Shown here: positions 1-8,900 of the stretch, piece after piece
Layout: the number at the start of each line of letters is the position of its first letter
Position numbering within the stretch: the first letter of the stretch is position 1
DNA from: Pelargonium cotyledonis
Taxonomy: Eukaryota; Streptophyta; Magnoliopsida; Geraniales; Geraniaceae
Reading direction: 5' to 3'
NCBI GenBank assembly: GCA_036897625.1
Contig: JAYMTA010000172.1
Span: 1-36,269, forward strand
DNA length: 36,269 bases
Position numbers and translations under genes: made by a program
The notes under the pieces: model-generated
What the model was told of the DNA's origin: nothing
Database searches by the model: none
What the model saw: the letters and a program-made list of their open reading frames with translations, nothing else

Positions 1-900
1 TAGTTTTGGATTAATTTGGCTTAGGATTTGGTTTTACTTTTTGCGTTTGTTATCGTTTGTTAGTCTTCTCTTTATCACCTTATTGTACTTATCTTTCTTG
101 AAATATCATCAGTTCTTTCCAATAAAAAAAAACCATATATATATAGAAAAATAAATAACTTTTTATATATAAATAATGAAAAAAATTTAATGTAGAATAA
201 AATCCACGCATTTGGGAATTCATAATTAGGCCCTAATATGCGACCATATCAAAACAATTAAGGAAAGAAACTATGGAATATTTGTTGCATATTCTCTAAT
301 AGCAAGGGATGGAAATAAAGATAGAATATGCTTCAATTTACATAGTCTCATAGTATGACCAATTAATCTAATCATTTTAATAATAGTGAATCTCTTTTTC
401 ACGTGCATTTGGTACATGCACTTAATTTTTGACCTAGCTAACTATTCGTAAATTTATAGTCTATGAACGTTCATTAATCAATTATGTCACGTCCATTAAT
501 TGAACATTTGACGTTCTTTTGATTTGTATGGTAGAGTCAAGGAGACATTGATTGACTCTCCCAAACACGGGGTCCCGGTGCCTTATCGAGGTTCATGCTA
601 AAATATGGGATGCTTTACCTTTTCAGTCTTGAAGAGTCGAAAAGCATAATTGGATTCAATTTATGCTATACAAACTTGCACATTTTCAGTTGTTTAGATG
701 TCATAGCTAGCTTCAACAACATTGCCCCAATATTATGGGAAGATCTGTCTCCGGATCGACGATACTCCACATGTTGACCCTTCAGTTCTTGTCCCCATCC
801 CTACAAACGACTACTACCTGAAGTTGGTAGGGATATATATCAATTATTCTAGTCATTAATTCAACTATATTCAACTAGCTATCAATTGATCTTATATTAT
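1..900. other. AT-rich sequence, no gene seen
   Basis: This stretch is AT-rich with frequent stops in all frames. The one short open frame (595-777) has no recognisable motif and no coding-like composition. A pyrimidine-rich tract ending in CCAG at about 905-930 could be the 3' end of an intron feeding the open exon that follows. I found no matching upstream exon here, so that exon may belong to a gene starting left of the window or may be a relic. Confidence 0.5.
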
Positions 901-930
901 ATTTCTTATGTTTTGCTTCTTCTGGCTCCA

Positions 931-1390
931 GGTGCAGCGTTTCGCTGTGAGACTGGGTGACACATCTAATTTCAATGTGTCACTTTTGGGTGTCAAGCTG
1001 ATTTTCGCACTGTTTGTCTTGTTCCTACCGCGGATGGGCTATCTGCTGACGATCAGGATTGTTGCGACCCTTTTGCAGGAAGTCCGGATTGCTCATCACC
1101 GGTTGTTGGGTTATCTTAGCACCATGGACCAGTGTATGATGGTTGGACAGTGCATTGTTTTGGGGCCGATGGCAGTGGAGAGGCTGGGCCTCGATTACCA
1201 TGAGAGCCTGAAGCATGGGTCATTTGCCATATCGTGTCTTCTGGCTTTTGGAGTGTACCTCACTGAGAGTCCGCGGATTAGGCGAGTCATTATCTGCCTG
1301 GTTGATGGAGCTCTTCCACCGCAGCAGGTTGATGGAGTTGATGTTTGCCCCATATGTGGCTTTCATGTGCCACTAGATGAAACTGTATAG
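931..1390 (+). CDS. Possible terminal exon or gene fragment of an unrecognised membrane protein with a C-terminal CPxCG motif
   Basis: An open frame of about 153 codons follows a good splice-acceptor-like tract (TTCTGGCTCCAG) and ends at TAG. An in-frame ATG at 908 lies inside the pyrimidine tract, so the exon reading from 931 is preferred. Composition is clearly richer in G and C than the flanks, which suggests real or former coding sequence. The translation has a hydrophobic segment near its start (LIFALFVLFL), two weaker ones (MMVGQCIVLGPMAV and FAISCLLAFGVYL), and a tail with VCPICGFHVPLDETV. The CPICG pair could be half of a metal-binding site. I do not recognise the family. It could be the last exon of a gene beginning outside the window, a duplicated fragment, or a captured exon. 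An AAAT microsatellite lies just downstream (about 1440-1457). Confidence 0.35.
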
Positions 1391-1631
1391 TTGTATATCA
1401 TACTTGTATATTCAGTATATCATATCATAATACTGTTAAAAATAAATAAATAAATAAATGATGATAACACATATATGGCCTATAATATAGGATATACAAT
1501 AGACAACCTTTGGAATTGCTTTTGGGTGGGAAGACAAGCATAGAATGTGCATATAGGATCAAGTACAAAAACAACTAGAGAGCAAGTTCAAAAAACTAAT
1601 TATATTAATTAAAGGCAAATTACAAAGTGTT

Positions 1632-2118
1632 GGGGATGGTTTGGGCAAATGCAACTCTCCCCTATTTATACTAGAAGTTTAGCTAAACGAACGGCTAGGA
1701 TTAAAAGTACATTGACACTATGGAGGGTTGGGATTAATTGTCTAGGTGGTTCATAAGTTTCTGCATAACTTCGAGTTCTCCTAAAAAGTCTCCATATTTC
1801 TAGAATTTTACATGTAAGATTAGGATTGGGCTTGGACCATGCAAAGTATTGGGCTAGCATGAAATGAGCTTTGTGTTTAGGGCTTGATATTTATCCATTA
1901 TGTTTCTGACGTTCACATGTGCAAGTTTTGCGCTTTCCCGGACTATCAAAATCCTTTTGGATTCTTTCATATGTGCGAGTGTAGTCTTTTCGTTGTTCGG
2001 GTATAATTTTTGTGACGTGCATTCAGACTGTAAAAGTACGCTAAGAACCCTTGGTATCTTTTCGATCTATGTTTTAGTTAATTTAGCTGCCCTCAAAAGC
2101 ATCAACCTTAGCTGATTA
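1632..2118. repeat. Dispersed repeat A, copy 1 (LTR-like fossil)
   Basis: About 480 bp here are clearly related to 5140-5580, over the whole length and in the same orientation. Shared blocks include GGTTTGGGCAAATG, CCTATTTATACTAGAAG and GTACGCTAAGAACCCT. A TATA-like CTATTTATA near one end and the lack of any long frame fit a solo LTR or terminal-repeat relic of an LTR retrotransposon. The family is not identified. Divergence between the two copies suggests an old insertion. Confidence 0.5.
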
Positions 2119-2409
2119 TATAATAGGAAAAAAAAAAAAAAACAGGACATTCGCATAAATTACAACAGGGGTAGTCATCAATTTAGCAAAGGAATTTTTG
2201 AGAAGTTATTTATTCATATATTTTGTGTTTGACTGCCAAGTTTGATAGGGTTCAATTTAATTATATGCATACACAATGTAATCCACTTGTTAGCTAGGGC
2301 TTCTCATGGGGTTAGAGGCTTGCTAGAATTGGACGGTTCTTATTGTTCAGCTCCAATTTATCTATCATAATGAAAATTGATAGTTCATGGTAAAAAAACA
2401 AAAAAACAT

Positions 2410-3215
2410 TTTTTTTGAACTGGAAAGAACGACTTTATTGAATACTAGCTAAGGCCCAGGCCCGAAAAACAAACAAAACTAACGGCCAAGCAAAAAAAAC
2501 ACAAAAGACCAAAACTAACCAGTTAAAGCTGAAACTAAAACAAAACCTAAACCTAAATGTCGGTCTTCCCCTTTGGGTGGACACCGAAAGAAAGGCGACT
2601 CCCCACGACCAATTGATCATAAGGCAAACCTAACTCTCTCCCGATCTGCCCTACTATGCCGAACGCGCCAGACTTTTTCATCTTATTACTTGGATCAGAC
2701 CACCTACTACTCGTCGACCTCGAAACCTGATCCTACCCCAAAAGTCGCAGACTCCTCCATCAACCCACCTCCGACCCAGTTCTCAAATTCTCACCGGACA
2801 GAATTCTACCATGACCACAAACACACTTATGCAGTCACGACTTCTGCTCCAAAGAGAGAAAACCTTAGGAGACGCTAGTTATTGACGAGAAAACGGCACG
2901 CTAATGCCCTCCCGGATATCTCCGCCGCACTCCGCTCGATCCCGGTAAGAGATCTCTGATCGGTGCCCAGTAGATCTCACCACAGACCACTCCAATCGTC
3001 CACGAACCCGCCCCTCTTCGACTCACCCTCTAAACCTTCTATCCCCTGAGAAACCGCCGCACAAAACACCACCACTGCCGACTCTTACCCACACCCACCC
3101 CTACGAATCTGTTGTCGTCAACAACCACACAAAACCTTAATTTACTAAAAACCTACTACTCTCACCTAAGGAGCCACGATGATGGAAAACCTTGCTTTCA
3201 AAAAAAAAAAAAACA
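2410..3215 (-). mobile_element. Probable non-LTR retrotransposon (LINE-like) 3' fragment
   Basis: On the minus strand this block ends, at about 2410-2440, with AATAAAGTCGTTCTTTCCAG followed by TTCA and a run of A, which resembles the 3' end of plant L1-type LINEs. The body up to about 3100 is markedly richer in C (plus strand) than its surroundings, has no long frame, and looks inserted. A second A-run with CAA repeats at about 3199-3230 on the plus strand marks the other edge and leaves open the reverse orientation. No reverse transcriptase motif is visible, so this would be a 5'-truncated copy. The family call is an inference from end structure only. Confidence 0.4.
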
Positions 3216-3684
3216 ACAACAACAACTAAACATTAATCAAAAATATAATATAGGACATGATCTCAAGCATGGCTGGGTTCAAACACTAGTTAGATATACT
3301 ATTAAGATGATCTCTACATTATAAATAGATCAAAATAATCTTCAGCACCAATTTAATTAAACGTTGACATTTTTTTAAAACTCCAGCATATAAGTTTTAT
3401 TAATTCAAATCAAGCTTCAAAAGAGGCCGCGGGACAATCCAACCATGTTTGACATAAAATTGAGTCACATAATTGCAGACTCAAACAAAAAATAAAACAA
3501 AACCATTAATAAATACTACCCGATATGACCGATGTCTCTCAAACCCAAACCAAGGACACCATTATCCTCCCCTTCAATCTGGATCAAGAGAACCCCTTTC
3601 TCTGACTCGATCTCCACCGTGACGTTATGCCAGTGGAGAACATAGATGTTATTGTGAGACGAAATTAAAACGAACAATTCATGG
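3216..3684. other. Sequence of unknown origin with a short minus-strand frame
   Basis: The stretch contains a 67-codon minus-strand frame (3516-3719). Its C-terminal half (WHNVTVEIESEKGVLLIQIE) looks more protein-like than chance frames, but I do not recognise it. It directly abuts the partial copy of the SPATA20 3' region and may be part of the same rearranged block. No function can be given. Confidence 0.25.
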
Positions 3685-3929
3685 TTCATATTAAACACGA
3701 TTATAGTATTTTTGCACAAACCCTTGGTAGAAAAATCTACAAAAAGATCTTAAATCACTCTGCATAACAAGGCATGAACACTGAAATTGAAGCAAAACAA
3801 GAGTCTACATTTCTTTGCGCGGCCAGTATCACAAGATTATTTGCAAATCTGCAATTTCTTGTTTCATCTTTATCGTAATTCGATGAAATGTATATATACT
3901 AAACCTCGATGGTGCAGAGCCTTCAGGAA
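3685..3929 (-). pseudogene. Rearranged partial copy of the SPATA20-like gene 3' end
   Basis: Positions 3685-3905 closely match 5665-5890, the 3' flank and 3' UTR of the adjacent SPATA20-like gene, in the same orientation. Shared blocks include GTAGAAAAATCTACAAAAAG and ATCTTTATCGT. The match stops before the coding end. It is followed at once, at 3908-3929, by a 22-nt exact match to exon 13 of that gene (6957-6978) in the opposite orientation. The copy is therefore a shuffled fragment and not a simple tandem duplication. It carries no usable frame. Whether it arose from genomic DNA or through repair filler cannot be told by eye. Confidence 0.6.
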
Positions 3930-4004
3930 CATACAAGTAACCAATAGCATTCAAGTGTATATATACAAGTAATCAATAGTATTCAGGAAAGAGACTATTT
4001 CTCT

Positions 4005-4215
4005 TAACCCCAGCCTAGAGTTCCGTACTAAAGTGGTCTCTTATCCCACCACCATCAAGGATGTGTTGAGTGGGAATTGATCCTGAGACCTCCTCCCACT
4101 CACACATGTCCACATGATACTTCTCACCTGTGCACATGTCCATCTCTTGTCTTGTGCTGATATTTAATATAGGTGACGGTAAGACTCGAACCCGGGACCT
4201 TTTTGTCATTAACTC
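4005..4215 (-). mobile_element. SINE-like tRNA-derived relic
   Basis: On the minus strand, GGTTCGAGTC near 4185-4197 fits a Pol III box B, and a second weaker box-B-like block lies at about 4070-4085. The text GTGTTGAG, followed by a (G)GA(A)TTGATCC-type block and CCCACTCAC, has a diverged counterpart at about 33860-33905, which suggests a dispersed family. No clear terminal poly(A) or target-site duplication was found. Low-to-moderate confidence. Confidence 0.35.
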
Positions 4216-4435
4216 AATTAAAAGTTTAATCTGATAGTTGAATGTCTAGTAATAGTTTTATATTTCAACGGTTAATACTGAATTTTGGAAACATGGATAT
4301 TGTAATTGGTTTGTGAGAATTGTGAGACAGTACTTATTTCTTTTGTGAATTTTTTAAAGGAACAATATATATAGTAGTTTGAGTTTATAAAAAATGCATT
4401 TATAAGAATCGAAAAAACGCTTTTCCTCTATTTTT

Positions 4436-4740
4436 ATTGCTTCACACACACACTCACTCACTCGCACTTTGTCTCTCGCGCTCGTCTCTCTCGCTCTGCT
4501 CTGTCGAGAATCTTAGCTTCATGGATGACTCTTTGAGAGATCCTCTACAAAAGGAGGAGGAAGCTGGTGCTTACGTCGGCTGACAGGCTACCGACTCTGA
4601 GCTCGGCGGCGATGGACATCCTGGTGCAGACGATACGCATTCCGCCGGCGGCGGTGGAGATGCGCATTCTGGCAGCGGTGGCGATATGAGGTTTGGAGGC
4701 GGTGGAGATGTGCATTCTGGCAGCGGTGGCGATATGAGGT
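4436..4740 (+). pseudogene. Broken first-exon-like coding remnant, acidic Gly-rich
   Basis: A CT-rich leader (4440-4515) resembling a plant 5' UTR precedes an ATG at 4521. The frame opens MDDSLRDPLQKEEEAGAYVG, meets one in-frame TGA, then stays open in the same frame through a Gly/Asp/His-rich stretch to about 4738, where ATGAG followed by GTTTGC could be a splice donor. The 16-residue repeat unit (see 4650-4745) stays in frame, which supports former coding use. I do not recognise the parent gene. GC content is far above the flanks. It could also be a captured exon. Confidence 0.4.
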
Positions 4741-4745
4741 TTGCT
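4650..4745 (+). repeat. Two tandem 48-bp units
   Basis: Unit 1 starts at 4650 and unit 2 at 4698. They differ by a few bases (for example GATGCGCATTC versus GATGTGCATTC). The 48-bp period equals 16 codons, so the repeat adds a Gly/Asp/His block (GDxHSGSGGDMRF) without shifting the frame of the surrounding remnant. Confidence 0.85.
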
Positions 4746-4889
4746 CCAATTTCTTTTTTGTTTGTTTATTTCAAATTGATTTGTGTTGCTTGTTCAATGT
4801 TCATGAGATTGACATCAGTGTGGTTTTGTGTGTCTGGTTTGCTTGTTTCCGAGTGACCCAAAGGTTGTTGAGTTGCAATTTGGTTTTAC

Positions 4890-5086
4890 AGAATTTCCAT
4901 CATGGATAGGTGATACTCTGTTTATGAGTAATTAATACGGTGAAGTTGGAGCTTCACAATTGTTGTAATTATGAGCACATCATTAGTTCATTACCAACTC
5001 TTGGAAAGCTACCTTTGCTCAAGTACTTGATTATAAATGGGAGGGCAGAAGTTGCTAGGGTGGGTTTTGAATTCTACAATTGTGAA
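4890..5086 (+). pseudogene. LRR fragment of a CC-NBS-LRR (RGA-type) disease-resistance gene
   Basis: Two adjoining frames spell an LRR block typical of RGA/RPP13-like-1 resistance proteins: FPSWIGDTLF, then after a stop and a frame change VKLELHNCCNYE, LPTLGKLPLLKYLII and AEVARVGFEFY. Family members carry these motifs in this order (FPSWIG, then LxLxxCxxC, then LPxLGxLPxLKxLxI, then VGxEFY). Only about 65 residues remain, with no NB-ARC domain nearby, so this is a non-functional fragment. It is cut off on the right by repeat A at about 5140. Confidence 0.7.
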
Positions 5087-5139
5087 TTTGTGATTCAGTT
5101 TTTTCTATTACTCAAAGACAAATTTCAAATAGTTGAGAG

Positions 5140-5580
5140 ATGGTTTGGGCAAATGAAGTTCTTCCCTATTTATACTAGAAGGCTAGCTAAATGAATGACT
5201 AGAATTGAAAGTACATAGACACTATCAATGGCTAGGATTGACTATCTAGACTATTCTAACGTCTAAAGAGAGTAATACATAATTCTAGAGATCTTCTAAA
5301 AAATGTGTATGTTTCTAAATTCTTTCACATGTATTTGGGCTTGTACTCGGATTTGGACTTGTATTGAGTTTGCATGAATTAAGCCTTGCGTTTGAATTTG
5401 ATCAATTATGCACATGACCTTCACATGTGCGGGTGTAATCTTTTCGCCATCTGCGTATAATTTTTGTGTCACATTCATTCAGATTGTGACAGTACGCTAA
5501 GAACCCTCGATATCTTTTTGATATGTGTTTGAGTTAATTCAGCTGCCCTTAGGATATTCGACTTTTACTTAGCTGATTGG
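5140..5580. repeat. Dispersed repeat A, copy 2 (LTR-like fossil)
   Basis: Second copy of the repeat at 1632-2118, in the same orientation and similarly sized. It begins within a few bases of the end of the LRR fragment and ends about 80 bp before the 3' flank of the SPATA20-like gene. No coding part lies between the two copies, so they are better read as separate solo terminal-repeat relics than as the two ends of one element. Confidence 0.5.
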
Positions 5581-5669
5581 AATTGTTTTTATAAAACAGA
5601 AATATAAACGACCATCACACTTTGAGCAATAAAGACCAAGACTACATACCATTCATTATTCATATTAAA

Positions 5670-5923
5670 CAAGATTATAGTATTTTTGTGCAAACCCTTC
5701 GTAGAAAAATCTACAAAAAGATCTTAAATCACCTTGCATAACACGGCATGAACATTGAAAATTGAAATTGAAGCAAAACTCGAGTCTACATTTCTTTACA
5801 ACGCCAGTATCACAAGGTTATTTGCAGATCTGCAAATTCCTGTTTCATCTTTATCGTTATTTGATGAAATGTATATGTATTGATGCTTGAAACAAAACTA
5901 AACCAAACAATTCTGATGTAACA
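5670..5923 (-). other. 3' UTR and 3' flank of the SPATA20-like gene
   Basis: This is the region downstream of the stop codon at 5924-5926, read on the minus strand. It is AT-rich with no competing frame. The same sequence, minus its gene-proximal end, recurs at 3685-3905. The exact polyadenylation site is not determined. Confidence 0.5.
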
Positions 5924-8900
5924 TTACGAGGGTTGCTGGGAGAGAAGAGTTTGGAGTGATTCGGGATTTGAAATTGGTTTTTTGCAGGTGAAGTTTTGAC
6001 AGACAAGAGCTATAACCTGGTTTGCCACGTAGTTATTCTTTGCCATGAGAGCTACGTTGCTGTTGTTTCCTTCCCAAAACTCCACATCTTCCGGTTTGGC
6101 AGGATCAATGTGAATCACCTGAAAAAATGGCATCCCGGGAAAAGACATCAAGCAGGAATCTAAGAAAAGTGAATGTTTGGATTCATGGAACTGAAAGTAC
6201 CGTTTTGTTTGGGTCATATGATGCATGAGCAGCAGCAAGCATGGTTTCGAATTCTATGGAAGGTTTATGACCAAGCAAGACAACTTGCTTCCGGGAAGGA
6301 ACAGAGAACATGTCAGCTCCACAACACATCAATGGCACTGCCATTGCTAAATCTTTTAGTCTCGTTTCGAAAACTGCCTGCATTAGGATATGATAAGGCA
6401 ACAAGTTAGAATGGTACTTACGGTTTTTTGGGTTTACAAGAACCTCGTGAACAGGGTGGCAATTTGTGCTCATGAGATATGAATCGTGTTGAATGTTAAG
6501 TATTTTATTAAATGGGTCAACCCGACCCAAACCCGTTCATGAGCAAGTTGACGCGACACGTTCAGGTTACAAGACCCAGCAGATTTGACCCATGTAATTT
6601 TTTATATGGGTCATTACTGACATGATAAGTCTATAAAATTACCATTTTATCCTTCAAAGGGTCACTACATGGGTCACAAGACCAATATAACTTAAACAGG
6701 TTAGGCTATTCAAACGGATTCGACACGAACAGAATACAATTAACTAAAAGGCGTGGCTTAACAAACACGATTAGGCTGAACCCAAATCTGCGTGAATTCA
6801 TTGTGTCCGTATCGAGTCACAAATCATACCAAAATAGCCAACCCTACTCGTGAAGCAAACTTACCAGGAGGTGCCCGGTGTTTTGCCTGTAATGATCAGC
6901 TCGGCTGCCAGATACCATGGAGGCCAACCTTACTAGATTAATTGCAGAAACTGAGTTTCCTGAAGGCTCTGCACCATCATGATCTTCCTTTACACGAAGG
7001 AGAACCGATGGATCTTCACCTGTGGTATTGAAATAACCACCTCCTTCTTTATCAAGAAATAGCTCGTCCTAACAATCAAACAAAAACATTCAATTAGAGA
7101 ATAGACTCCACGACCTTAATAGATGGTGAGCCTAGGAGCAACTCTCTTATCGTTGCTTCCTAGCAATCTTGAGGTCGCGGATTCGAGTCAGAAACAGCTT
7201 CTCTGCAAAAGTGGGAGTAATTTTGCATGCACAAATAACCCTCCGCAGACCTTGCAGTGGTGGGAGCCTCGTGCATTGGACCGATTTTACTTTGAGACCT
7301 TCATAGGAAATCGAAATTGTGCCAAGAACTCAATAATTAGTCTTTACCTGCGTGTTTTGGAGTTCAATTGCCCAAATTAACCACCTTGTATCGCCACCAA
7401 ACTCGTAAAGATCCAGTAACCCCGAAATTAGAAAAGCATAATCATCTAAAAATGCAGGTGCTCGGGATGGTCCATTCCTAAAGCTATGTTGCAATCTTTG
7501 TGTTTGCTCATTGTAAAGTTGCTTCCTAATGAACGACGCCGCCTTCTCTGCAACTTCCATATACTCTTTGGGCTGAAATAAGTGCAGCAAACCACGGAAC
7601 AAGACGAGTAAAATATACATCCAATTTCCTCAAATAGATCACATGAGCATCAACACGAAAAAAGACACTTCAATAGAAAGAAAAAACTCATTTGCTAAAA
7701 GCTAAATTGAAATCGGAGGGGACTACTTCAAAATGAGAGTGGAAAACATTAATATAAATACTCGAAACATTTACAAATATTTATATTGTACATAGTTACC
7801 CAACCAAGAACATGATGTTGAGTAGCAGGGATTTTGGAGAATAGATGTAAGATAAAACAATTAAAATCCAAGTATATAACAAGACCGAGTGAGGAAAGGC
7901 GAAATCTTACATCACAGCCCACAACAGGGAAATTGAATTTTGTCCCCTCAGCTCTGCCCTTAAGAATTTGAGAAGCTCTTGCAAAGGCTGAAATTGCAAG
8001 CCCATTCCAAGACACAATAACCTATAAGCATCTGATCAGTTAAAGTGTGCACGAACATTAAGGAAGAGCTGAGTAAATTGTAGGAGGCTGTTCCAAAATG
8101 ATCCCCTTAGTATTCATCTTGTGCCATATTAGTCACCGATTTGATTTTGTACCAATTTAGTCACCTTAGTATTTATTTTGTGGCAAATTGGTCACCAGTT
8201 ATTACATGACCGACTGTTTGGAACAAAATTGATACTAAAGGGCCATTATGAAACAGAAGTTGATACCAAAGGAACTGGAACAAAATTCAAATTAGAGACC
8301 AATTTGACACAAAATGAATACTAAGGGGACCATTCTTTAACATGTAATTATGAAAACATTCTTTAACGTACCTTATCATCCAAATGCGGCTTTGGTCGTT
8401 TTGATCTTATATCAAAAAGCTTTTTCCTACACTCACCCAAAATACCAAGATATTTTTCGGCGTTCATGCCAAGTTTGGATGCCAATTCAGAAGAATCTTT
8501 TCTCTCAATAAGAACATTTTTTCCCTCAAATTCATTGTGAGGGTCACTCATTCTAGAGAGGTCGCAGTTCCCCGACGGCTTCACATAATAGTGATCCTTA
8601 AAAAGAGTTGCATGATCTCCAAGTATACTTTCAACCTTCAAGGAAGATCAGAACAAAACAGGTAGAGAATCAGAATTAAGACGGTTATTAGTTATTACCA
8701 ATTACAGAGATACTTAATGTAACATTAATAAAAATAAAAGATTGAATATGGGAGGCTCCTTAAATGATAACCAAATACCTCTTGGCTAGTCCATATGTAG
8801 AAGGCCCCTTCCTTTTTTCTCGTAGCATCTTCGGACTCAGCACTGTCGGCGTCCTCTGCTGAAAAGATTTCTCCTTCTGGTCCAATCATGTCTCTCCTTA

